Of a stretch of DNA of 32,428 nt, positions 18,401 to 25,895 are shown in pieces. The position numbers were made by a program, and so were the translations under genes. Source of the DNA: Deinococcus malanensis (GTDB lineage Bacteria > Deinococcota > Deinococci > Deinococcales > Deinococcaceae). Below the pieces are notes generated by a model, which had not been told where the DNA came from, did not search any database, and worked only from the letters and a program-made list of their open reading frames with translations. The stretch spans positions 84,307-116,734 of the forward strand of contig NZ_BMPP01000014.1 of NCBI RefSeq assembly GCF_014647655.1. The letters run 5' to 3'. Numbering within the stretch: position 1 is the stretch's first letter; each line of letters starts with the position of its first letter.

Positions 18401-18720
18401 CTACTGGAGCAGCGGCCGGATTTCATCCAGGTTTTCGATCACGTGGGACAGATGCACTTCCAGGCGGCGGGCGGCCTCGGCATTCCGGCCCTGTTGCAGC
18501 AACTCCAGGATTTCCAGGTGCTCCTCCGACTGGGGTACGTAACGCCGGCGGTCCTGGGTCGACCGGTAGGCCAGGAGCCGCCGGATCCGGTTGATCCGCC
18601 GCAGGGCATCAACGAAAAAGGGATTGTGGCAGGCGCCGACAATGGTTTCGTGGAAGAACACGCCGCGGTCATACAGCTCCTGCGGGCCTGGATGGCTTGC
18701 GTTACCCGAGCGCCCTGAAC
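18401..18720 (-). pseudogene. C-terminal FCD-domain fragment of a GntR-family regulator
   Basis: The frame ending at TAG 18401-18403 encodes the second half of an FCD effector domain: ELYDRGVFFHETIVGACHNP, then a basic helix (RRINRIRRLLAYR), then EEHLEILELLQQGRNAEAAR and RLEVHLSHVIENL, all in the usual order for FadR/GntR proteins. The N-terminal winged helix and the first half of the FCD domain are absent; upstream sequence reaches an in-frame TGA near 18745 without GntR-like sequence. A GTG at 18661 could start an 86-residue product, but it would have no DNA-binding domain. A well-formed terminator follows at 18325, showing that the 3' end is original. FCD regulators often control sugar-acid or polyol genes, which fits the neighbourhood. 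Confidence 0.6.
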
Positions 18721-19085
18721 CCGGCGCGAAGTAACCTGGTGCTGTTCACCGAGAACATGCAAGTCAAACCAGACGTCCATCTGCCTCCCGTCATTGTGCT
18801 GGCGCGCAAACGCATCATCGAGCAGCGCGCCTGACAATCAGCCACACACACGGTCAGCCCCGCAGCCATCTGCTGCTGATGCAACTCCCAACCCAGGTCA
18901 TCCTGCATGCGCCCCTCCCTGGCCTCTCGTCGAGAGTGCCTCTGAAAGAAGGCTGACGCTGCCTTGACCTTGTTCCCTGGCTGCTCGAGGTGCCTTCGGG
19001 CCGCTGCCCCGTTCTCCCACTGCTCGTCCCGCTGGCCTCTCCACTGATCAGATGGCTGAACTGACGCCCGCCGATCCGACACTGT
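18721..19085. other. Intergenic region, nothing recognised
   Basis: About 365 nt between the GntR fragment and the small acidic gene. Open frames on the minus strand have a shuffled, Arg/Ser-rich composition typical of antisense or decayed sequence. It may contain the unrecognisable 5' part of the GntR gene. Confidence 0.4.
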
Positions 19086-19334
19086 TCAGGTGTCTTCGGA
19101 GGTGTCATGACCCGGGGTGGTACTGGCCGGGTCACTCGTAATCATGCTGCCATTCGAGGACACATCCTGCTTGTCCAGCCCGCGGTCCTCGTATTCGTCA
19201 GCGAGCTTGGCTTCCGCACCGGCATCCTTGAGCGCGTCGCGGTGTTCATCTGTGCGTCCCATGAATTGCAGGTCCACGTTGCTGACCTCGTCCTCGGTCA
19301 ACAGCTTTCCCTCGGGCTTATGGCTGTCAGTCAT
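19086..19334 (-). CDS. Small acidic hydrophilic protein
   Basis: The protein is 82 residues from ATG 19334 (MTDSHKPEGKLLTEDEVSNV). It is highly charged with many Asp and Glu, no hydrophobic segment and a Ser/Thr-rich tail, as in intrinsically disordered or stress-associated small proteins. A ten-codon upstream extension to 19364 is possible. TACTCT ends 5 nt before the ATG and no Shine-Dalgarno sequence is present, fitting a leaderless mRNA. No family is recognised, but the composition is clearly protein-like. Confidence 0.6.
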   Translation of the reverse strand: MTDSHKPEGKLLTEDEVSNVDLQFMGRTDEHRDALKDAGAEAKLADEYEDRGLDKQDVSSNGSMITSDPASTTPGHDTSEDT

Positions 19335-19734
19335 ACCAGAGAGTACCCGGCTCACTCCGTTCATGCTGTGAGCATCACTCGAATCACCCTGACCACGGGT
19401 TCAGGCCGAATGAGCACCCTGTTATCATGCGTGGCTGTTGGACCCGCAGGGTTGACCTGATGCCCACGCCGGTCGGCATGACATGCGCGAGCTGCGCCGT
19501 CTCCACGGGCATGGTTGGCCCTCGTCTGATGCGGAGGGGCTGGCGCGCGTTCTCACGACACCACGTGTGATCTTCCTCACTTCAGTGAACCTAGAAGCTG
19601 AAATCGAAATGGAATGAGCCCCAGCGGATAGATCACGAGGCGAGGTACCTCGCTGTTATGAAGCATCAGCACCCCCCGAATCGTAAATACTTGATCAGCT
19701 CAGTGCTTCCAGGCATCAGCAAACGTGTCGTCCA
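19335..19734. other. Intergenic region with one tiny possible frame
   Basis: The only notable item is a 44-codon plus-strand frame at 19483-19617 (starts MRELRRLHGHGWPSSDAEGL) with somewhat protein-like composition but no start signal. It may be a remnant. Nothing else was recognised. Confidence 0.35.
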
Positions 19735-19950
19735 ATGAGTGTTATGTGTGAAACCAGTTCCATCAAGGTGACAGCCGTTCGGGCGGTGATCGACGCTCAG
19801 ATCGCTGTCACAACCGCCGGGCGCCACGATCTTCTTCCTGAAATCCGGACCCTCCGCAGGCTCTACAAGAACGCGCCCGTGCAGCCCGAGGCACTTCATC
19901 AGGTGCGGGAGGCTGCCCTGGCAGTGATGGAGCGCCTGCGAGCCAGCTGA
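19735..19950 (+). CDS. Small hypothetical helical protein
   Basis: A 71-residue frame from ATG 19735, with an alternative ATG at 19744. The sequence is rich in Ala, Val, Arg and Leu, with probable helices around residues 12-27 (VTAVRAVIDAQIAVTT) and 52-69 (EALHQVREAALAVMERLR). No ribosome binding site is convincing. No family is recognised, but the amphipathic helices support a real small protein. Confidence 0.45.
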   Translation: MSVMCETSSIKVTAVRAVIDAQIAVTTAGRHDLLPEIRTLRRLYKNAPVQPEALHQVREAALAVMERLRAS

Positions 19951-20101
19951 GGACGACGCAGTGGTTCCAGGGTTCAGGCGCTGATCCCTGGCCGGGGGCC
20001 ACTGCGCTGTCAGGAGCTGGTGTTCCACCGGCTCAATGCTTTCCCCGCAGATGCCTCCGCTTCTGAATGACGTCCTGCGAATCTGGAAATGAGCTTGAGC
20101 G

Positions 20102-20518
20102 TCAAGCGGAGCCCATCCTGGCAGCCCAGAAGCCGAGCGTCCGGTGTACCACCTCGGTGTACGCCTCCACACCCATAGGTTTCGTGATGTAATCGGTGGC
20201 TCCCGCCTCCAGGCATTTCTGCATGTCCGCCTCGGCCGCGGACCCGGTAAACATCAACACCGGCAAGTCCTTGAAGGCGTTGTCCTGCCTGAGAGCGGTC
20301 AGCACATCCACGGCATCCATACGGGGCGTGTTCCCGTCAAGCAACACCAGTTTCGGGCGGAGAGTACGCTCATAAGGTGCGTGGCGGTTCAGGAAGGCCA
20401 GGGCTTCCACGCCATCCGCGACCACATGCAGCGTCAACTCAGGAAGGAAGTCTTCCAGAGCCAGTTCCATCAGCAGGACGTCGGCCGGGTTGTCTTCAAC
20501 CATCAGGACGTCAAACAT
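20102..20518 (-). CDS. Single-domain response regulator (CheY/Rcp-like receiver)
   Basis: The 138-residue protein is a lone receiver domain. Acidic pocket residues lie in VEDNPAD (Glu8, Asp9), the phospho-acceptor is Asp61 in LVLLDGNTPRMD, the switch Thr91 is in MFTGSA and Lys113 is in DYITKPMG. It has no output domain. In Deinococcus and cyanobacteria such Rcp1-type regulators accept phosphate from GAF/PAS or phytochrome kinases. It lies 206 nt downstream of the degenerate kinase on the same strand, with two complete kinases further upstream, and is a plausible shared partner. The loop after Asp61 (GNTP rather than the usual LNLP) is slightly unusual. Confidence 0.9.
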   Translation of the reverse strand: MFDVLMVEDNPADVLLMELALEDFLPELTLHVVADGVEALAFLNRHAPYERTLRPKLVLLDGNTPRMDAVDVLTALRQDNAFKDLPVLMFTGSAAEADMQKCLEAGATDYITKPMGVEAYTEVVHRTLGFWAARMGSA

Positions 20519-20724
20519 CCCTGTCCGCCCTTGCCTGCTGCATCACCGGCAGGGTGCAACGGGAAGTGACCATCTGTCCAGCCGTGCTGGCCGGTTAGAA
20601 CCGGAAGTCCCGTTCCTTGGAAACGCAGGCGCAACTGACGAGCATCCTGCATCCTGGTACACCTGTGCGCTTTCGTATCGACACCGAACACTCACATCAC
20701 CAGGCGTCCGTATCACCGGGAGTC

Positions 20725-22356
20725 TCACAGGGATGACAGATCACCGAGGCGGTCAGGCAATGCGACCCGCAGGCACGCTCCGCTCTCCCCATCTCCTTTG
20801 GCCCAGACCTGACCACCATGCCGCGCCACGATCCGCCGGACGTTCGCCAGTCCAATGCGCTCCTCAGCCCCGAACTCAGCGTGCGGCACCTGAAACAGGT
20901 CGAAGAAGCGCTCCGCCTGTGCGGGTGTCAGCCCGTTCCCGTTGTGGCGCACCCACATCACCACACGCCTTTCCTTAACTTCACCATCTACTTCAATACG
21001 CGCATCCGGGGTGTGCCGGGTAGCGTCCAGGGCGACAGCGAGCAGTTCCGCGAAGACCTGCCGGAGCAGCAGCGCGTCGCCTACCACGCGCGGCAGGGTG
21101 CCCAGGACCCACGTGATCTTGCGGCCTTTCAGGAGCGGTTCCAGATCACTACGCACCTGCACGATCAGCTGAATCAGGTCGAGTGGTTCCTCGCGCAGTT
21201 CCCGTCGTTCCAGCGCGGCCAGCTTCCGCAATTCATCCATGCGGTCCCCTACCCGGCGGGCTTCCTCCCTCACCTGCGTAAACATCCGGCCCATCCGCTC
21301 ATCGACCTGACCACCCAGGCGGCTTTCCAGCAGGCCCACGAACGCGTTCACCCGACGCAACGGTTCGGTCAGGTCCCGGGAGATCCCGATGGCGTACGCG
21401 CGCAGTTCCGCGTTGAGGTCCTGAAGGTCGCGGGTGCGTTCCAGCACGCGGCGTTCCAGCTGGCGGGTGGCCTCGTTGGCGCGCTCCTCCAGCGCTTTGC
21501 GTTCAGTGATGTCCGCGAAATACACGGACAGGCCGTCGGCGGTGGGATTGATGGTGATGTTGACCCAGAGGCCGGTGATGGGTGAGAGGGACTCAAGGCG
21601 GACAACCTGCTGCTCTTGCGCGGCCCTCAGGTGCGCCTGGTACGGTTCACTGCCCACCGCCTGCGGGAATTCCTCCCAGTACACTTTGCCAATCAGGTCT
21701 TCCCGCTTCCGCTTCCAGAATTCCTCCGCCCGGCGGTTGACGTAGGTAAAGCACCAATCCTTGTCCACGGCATAAAACGCGTCACTGATGCTCTCGAGGA
21801 TGTCGAGCTGCGCCTGCTGCTGCTCGACCACCCGCGCATGCTGGAGGGACCGGTCCAGCGCCACGGCGCACTGCAAGGCCAGCGTGGCCAGGAACTGCTG
21901 CTCGGCGGGCGTGAACACATGCGGTTCACGGAAATCCAGCACCAGCACGCCGAGGGCGTGGCCATCAATGAGGATCGGCAGGACGGCACTGGCCACCGGA
22001 CTGATCGCCCCGGTTTCCTCTTCCAGCTGCGGGTAGAGCCGCTTGAGCTCATCGGAATCCTCGAAGAACAGCGGCTCCCGCCGCTCAATGGCGTCAATGG
22101 CGGGAATATGCCGATCCAGTGGACCGTCCTGCCAGATCGTCTTGGCGTTCTGCTCGTATCCCTGGCGGGTGATCAGGTTCAGCCGATCCCGCTGGGCGTT
22201 GATCAGCAGCACCGCGCCCGCGACCGCACCCAGGGAGGAGATGGCCGGGCGCAGGATGATGTCGGTGACCACTTCCTGCGGCTGCACCGGATTCAGGGCT
22301 CGTCCGACTGCGAGGAGTTCGTCACTGAACAGGGTGCGCATCTGCGGTTCCGTCAT
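20725..22356 (-). CDS. GAF-PAS histidine-kinase-like protein with degenerate catalytic core
   Basis: The protein has 543 residues: GAF domain about 28-175, PAS/PAC about 188-292, coiled coil, then a DHp-like and ATPase-like region about 310-535. Aligned without gaps to the neighbouring kinase (23171-25654), the phospho-acceptor His is Arg327 (ISRDLTEPLRRV against ASHDLQEPLRTI). Both N-box Asn residues are Glu437 and Val441 (AELLAVAL against QNLIGNAL), and the G1 Asp is His471 (VRHNGNGL against VRDNGVGI). The G2 region keeps IGLANVRRIVARHGG. It is therefore unlikely to autophosphorylate. The frame is full length and the fold residues persist, which suggests selection for a sensing or scaffolding role. 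TACCCT 6 nt before the ATG suggests a leaderless start. Confidence 0.85.
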   Translation of the reverse strand: MTEPQMRTLFSDELLAVGRALNPVQPQEVVTDIILRPAISSLGAVAGAVLLINAQRDRLNLITRQGYEQNAKTIWQDGPLDRHIPAIDAIERREPLFFEDSDELKRLYPQLEEETGAISPVASAVLPILIDGHALGVLVLDFREPHVFTPAEQQFLATLALQCAVALDRSLQHARVVEQQQAQLDILESISDAFYAVDKDWCFTYVNRRAEEFWKRKREDLIGKVYWEEFPQAVGSEPYQAHLRAAQEQQVVRLESLSPITGLWVNITINPTADGLSVYFADITERKALEERANEATRQLERRVLERTRDLQDLNAELRAYAIGISRDLTEPLRRVNAFVGLLESRLGGQVDERMGRMFTQVREEARRVGDRMDELRKLAALERRELREEPLDLIQLIVQVRSDLEPLLKGRKITWVLGTLPRVVGDALLLRQVFAELLAVALDATRHTPDARIEVDGEVKERRVVMWVRHNGNGLTPAQAERFFDLFQVPHAEFGAEERIGLANVRRIVARHGGQVWAKGDGESGACLRVALPDRLGDLSSL

Positions 22357-22435
22357 CCTGACAGGGTACGGGTGGTGTATTTCCTGAGGTCTGCTGGATT
22401 ATGATGGAGAATTTACGAATGCCAGCGGCAGGAGG

Positions 22436-22563
22436 TCAGGGCACGCGGCCATCCGGGTGGAACAGCCAGCGCTCCAGGGTCTCGCGCAAACACACGGTGA
22501 ACTCCTCGAAGTTCAAAGGCTTCACCAGGTAGTCGTTCGCCCCGGCCTCCAGACATGCCGCCA
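22436..22563 (-). pseudogene. C-terminal fragment of a response-regulator receiver
   Basis: The minus-strand frame ending at TGA 22436-22438 encodes ACLEAGANDYLVKPLNFEEF and then a final helix (LRETLERWLFHPDGRVP). This is the last third of a receiver domain, including the conserved Lys in LVKP. The phospho-Asp and N-terminal parts are missing. It joins amine-oxidase sequence at 22563-22586. Its position just upstream of the degenerate kinase suggests that a complete receiver gene once lay here. Confidence 0.7.
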
Positions 22564-22585
22564 CATGCCTCCAGACATGCCGCCA
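22545..22585. repeat. 19-bp direct repeat at the receiver/amine-oxidase junction
   Basis: GCCTCCAGACATGCCGCCA occurs at 22545-22563 and again at 22567-22585, separated by CAT. The repeat lies exactly where receiver coding sequence gives way to amine-oxidase sequence, marking a recombination or slippage junction. Confidence 0.8.
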
Positions 22586-22893
22586 GCGTAATTGACCGCA
22601 AACCCGGACAGGCCCTGCGCCCGCCAGAACGCGCGCTCGTACCGCACGACAGCTTTCATGGCGTGCCCCATCCAGGTCGAGGTGTCGCTCAGCACCTGAG
22701 TCAGTGCTGGGGGCAACTCCGGCATGAACGTGATCGTCTGCTCCGCGAGGCGGGGAGGTAACGCGACAATCACGGCCTGAGCTGGAAAAGTAAGTGCGTC
22801 CCCAGCCGGCCCGACAGCCATGACAAGGACCATGTCTCCCTGCGCGTGCACACCAGTCACCTGCACACCAAACTTCACAGGGTCAACATGACA
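22586..22893 (-). pseudogene. Internal fragment of a flavin amine oxidase
   Basis: The minus-strand frame encodes about 100 residues like the FAD-dependent monoamine oxidase family: FPAQAVIVALPPRLAEQTIT, then PELPPALTQVLSDT, STWMGHAMKAVVRYERAFW and GLSGFAVNYAGG, in family order. The N-terminal FAD-binding glycine motif and the C-terminal FAD site are absent. The fragment is cut at the 19-bp repeat on one side and merges into unrelated sequence near 22893 on the other. It is non-functional as an oxidase. Confidence 0.7.
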
Positions 22894-23170
22894 ACCAGCC
22901 TGGAAAGTTTGGGGAAACGCCCATGTCCCTTTACCAGGTTGGGCACAACCGATCCTCCGAGATGCAGGCTGGCTTCTTGAAGTGACCCTTGTGACAGTGC
23001 GTTCGGCAACGCCTGGCCTGGTTAAGCGCGCAGGCGACGCCTCCGGGGTGGGCGAGAGATCCGGAGGTGGAAGGGTACCCATAACCACCTTGTCATGAAC
23101 TGAGGAAGTGGCCGAAGCCTATCCCGTGACGCCACCCAGACCTGTGCTTTCACGACGACAGCTACGTCTC
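22894..23170. other. Intergenic region with one inverted repeat
   Basis: No coding sequence was recognised. CCTCCGG (23039-23045 region) and CCGGAGG about 15 nt later can pair, a possible weak terminator beyond the kinase gene. The rest has no family-like translation. Confidence 0.35.
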
Positions 23171-25654
23171 TCAGGACTCCAGGGCTTTCAGGGTGAAATG
23201 GAACACGCTGCCTCTTCCGGGTGTGCTCTCCACCCACATCCGGCCGCCGTGCCGCTCCACCACCTTCTGACAGATAGCCAACCCCAGCCCGGTGCCTTCG
23301 TACTGCTCCCGGACATGCAGTCGCTGGAACATCACGAAGATCCGCTCGAAGTACTGCTCCTCAATGCCGACGCCGTTGTCACGCACACTGAACCGCCAGA
23401 ACACCCCCTCCCGCACCGCACTGATCCGCACCTCCGGCGCCACACCTGGTTTCCGGAATTTGAGGGCGTTCCCGATCAGGTTCTGGAACAGTTGCGTGAG
23501 CTGAAACGCGTTCCCACACACCACCGGCAGATCTGCATAGTCCACCCGACCGCCGCTTTCTCGCAGCCGGTCTTCCAGTTGCGCCAGGGCTTCCTGGACC
23601 GTGGTGGTGACCACCACCTGTTCCAGGGTCAGGCGCTCGGCGCCCAGGCGTGAATACACCAGCAGGTCGTCGAGCAGCGTCTTCATGCGGGTGGAACCGC
23701 TGATAATCTGGCGCAGCAGGACGCGGCCGCGCTCGTCTAAGGTGTCCGCGTATCGCCGTTCCAACATCCCGGTCAGGCCCCCGATCGTGCGCAGGGGTTC
23801 TTGCAGGTCGTGCGAGGCGACGTACGCGAACCGCTCCAGTTCCGCATTGCTGCGCGCGAGGGCTTCCGTGCGCTCCGCGACCCGCCGCTCCAGTTCCGCT
23901 TCGGCCTGCACCTGCGAGGTGATGTCGGTGTGCACCCCCACCCATTCACGGATCGTGCCGTCGGCATTCAGGACCGGAACACCCCGGACGTCGAAGTGCC
24001 GGTACGTGCTGCCCGCGACCTGCACGCGGTGCTGAATGGTGTAGACGGCACGTTGCTCGATGGCGGCCTGCCACGCCGCCACGCTGCGCGCCCGGTCGTC
24101 GGGGTGCAGGGCGTTCACCCAGCCGTACCCGCAGTATTCGTTCTCGCGTTGTCCGGTGAGCTTCGTCCAGCCAGGCTGTTCTCCCAGCAGCTGGCCATCC
24201 GGAGTGGTCGTCCACACGATCTGCCGAGTGGCATCAATCAGCGAGCGGTAGCGCTGCTCATTGTGTTGTGAGGCTTTGAACAACGCGGCGTTCTCCAGGG
24301 CAAGCGCGGCGCGCGCGGCGAGCGCTTCGGCCAGTCGAAGATCCTCGGGGCCGTACGTGCGCGCCGGGGATGAGCTCGCGAGGCCCAGCACGCCCACGGT
24401 ACGCCCAGCCACGATAAGCGGCACGTGGATCAACGAGTGGAAGCCCATTCGTACGATGGCCGCGCGGCGTTCCAGGTCCTCGATTGCGTCGATCAAAGCT
24501 GCGGGAACGACAGGGAGCAGAAAGGACTCGCCGGTGCGCATCACCCAGGCGGTTGAGCCAGGCGACTCTGGATCTGCCGGATACTGAGACACGAACGCAC
24601 GAAGCAGCTCAACCAGGGCTGGATCACGGTGCGCCACGGCCACCGGCGTCGCGATCCCATCATCGTTCGGGAGGTACACCGCGGCCCAGTCCGCCACGTG
24701 CTCCAACGCCAGAGCCGTGAGACGCTCAAGGGTATCCTCGACCTTCAGGGAGGAGGCCAGCAGCGTGCCGGCTTCGGCCAGCAGGGTGGCGCGTACCCGT
24801 CCCTGGTGTTCCGCGTCGAACAGCCGCGCGCGTTCCAGTGCTTGGGTACCTACGCCTGTGAGCGTCGTCAGGAACTGCCGCTCAGATTCATCGAAGCGTC
24901 TTGGCACCTCGAAGCTCAGCACCAGTACGGCCTGCACTGCACCCCCAAAGGTCAGCGGCAGCGCAACCAGGCTCTGCGTTTGGGCTGAGCGGACTGCGTT
25001 CCAGTCAGCGAACTCGCTCGTGGCGTCAGGCATGGTGGTGAATACTGGCGTGCCGTCCTGCGCGGCCCGGCACACCGGTAGGTCCCTCTCCAGTGCCAGA
25101 CGCCCGAAGCGGTCGCGCTCCTCCGGTGCGTACCCCACTTCACCGAGCAGTTCCAGCGTCTGCTGGTCGTCACTCAGGGCCATGACTGCGCCGCGGTAGG
25201 CGCCCACCGCGGGGACGGCCTGGTCCAGCACGGCCTGCACCACGTCCTTCTCGGTCCGGGCGGCGCCTAGCGCGGCCGTGACCCGGTGCAGCTGCTCGGC
25301 ACGGTGCAAGGCGGTGATGTCACGAATCTGCACCACCAGTCCGTCCGACATGGGCAGCACATGCCCGCGCAACCAACGACCCACGAATGCGTTGAACACC
25401 GTGTATTCCACGGGCACACCGGTGTCGAGCGCGCGCCTGGTGGCGGATGGAAACTCGGCACTGAGCGTGTGGGGGAAGTCGCGTTCCAGATGAAGCCCAA
25501 CCACTTCCGCGGGCGTCAGACCCACAATGCCAGCGGCGGGCGGATTGGCGTACGTGATCACGCCGTGGTGATCCAGGGTGAAGATCACGTCTGGCGTCGC
25601 CTGGAGCAGGGTGACCACGCTGGCGGGAACCGGGAGCTCGTGAGGAAGGATCAT
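23171..25654 (-). CDS. PAS-GAF-GAF-PAS sensor histidine kinase
   Basis: The protein is 827 residues from ATG 25654; starts up to 32 codons earlier are open and no ribosome binding site settles the choice. Domains: PAS about 10-120, GAF about 130-275, a second GAF about 290-455, PAS/PAC about 465-580 (GYGWVNALHPDDR, then GVHTDIT), coiled coil, HisKA with the phospho-acceptor His at about 615 (YVASHDLQEPLRTI), and HATPase with N box (FQNLIGNALKF), G1 (VRDNGVGI) and G2 (GTGLGLAICQKVVERHGG). All catalytic motifs are intact. No membrane segment is present, so it is a cytoplasmic sensor. GAF Cys residues for a bilin cannot be assigned. It is probably a phosphate donor for the nearby single-domain receiver. 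Confidence 0.88.
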   Translation of the reverse strand: MILPHELPVPASVVTLLQATPDVIFTLDHHGVITYANPPAAGIVGLTPAEVVGLHLERDFPHTLSAEFPSATRRALDTGVPVEYTVFNAFVGRWLRGHVLPMSDGLVVQIRDITALHRAEQLHRVTAALGAARTEKDVVQAVLDQAVPAVGAYRGAVMALSDDQQTLELLGEVGYAPEERDRFGRLALERDLPVCRAAQDGTPVFTTMPDATSEFADWNAVRSAQTQSLVALPLTFGGAVQAVLVLSFEVPRRFDESERQFLTTLTGVGTQALERARLFDAEHQGRVRATLLAEAGTLLASSLKVEDTLERLTALALEHVADWAAVYLPNDDGIATPVAVAHRDPALVELLRAFVSQYPADPESPGSTAWVMRTGESFLLPVVPAALIDAIEDLERRAAIVRMGFHSLIHVPLIVAGRTVGVLGLASSSPARTYGPEDLRLAEALAARAALALENAALFKASQHNEQRYRSLIDATRQIVWTTTPDGQLLGEQPGWTKLTGQRENEYCGYGWVNALHPDDRARSVAAWQAAIEQRAVYTIQHRVQVAGSTYRHFDVRGVPVLNADGTIREWVGVHTDITSQVQAEAELERRVAERTEALARSNAELERFAYVASHDLQEPLRTIGGLTGMLERRYADTLDERGRVLLRQIISGSTRMKTLLDDLLVYSRLGAERLTLEQVVVTTTVQEALAQLEDRLRESGGRVDYADLPVVCGNAFQLTQLFQNLIGNALKFRKPGVAPEVRISAVREGVFWRFSVRDNGVGIEEQYFERIFVMFQRLHVREQYEGTGLGLAICQKVVERHGGRMWVESTPGRGSVFHFTLKALES

Positions 25655-25679
25655 GAGAGGTGAGCCCCGGGAGCGTACT

Positions 25680-25895
25680 TCAGGGTGCATTCCGGGGGAT
25701 CGCCGGCAGTCTACTGTGGGCAGGCTGGTCGCCCCACCGCGGGTGAACAAACCTGAAAATGTGGTACTTCATACCGTTACGCGCCTGGCCTACACCACGG
25801 TGAGATACAGAGAAGGACGGCGTGCGGGCATTCTTGCGGGCGAGTTCCTGTCGGATGAGGGCGGTGTTGGTGTCCAGCAGGCTTTGGGGGGTCAT
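25680..25895 (-). CDS. Short frame coupled to the end of the upstream kinase gene
   Basis: ATG 25895 overlaps the TGA of the preceding kinase gene (ATGA). The frame begins MTPQSLLDTNTALIRQELAR, a plausible coiled helix, but the second half is less protein-like and ends after 71 residues, close to the start of the next kinase gene. It may be a small coupled gene, a truncated gene start or chance. No family is recognised. Apart from this, 25655-25891 holds nothing recognised. Confidence 0.35.
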   Translation of the reverse strand: MTPQSLLDTNTALIRQELARKNARTPSFSVSHRGVGQARNGMKYHIFRFVHPRWGDQPAHSRLPAIPRNAP

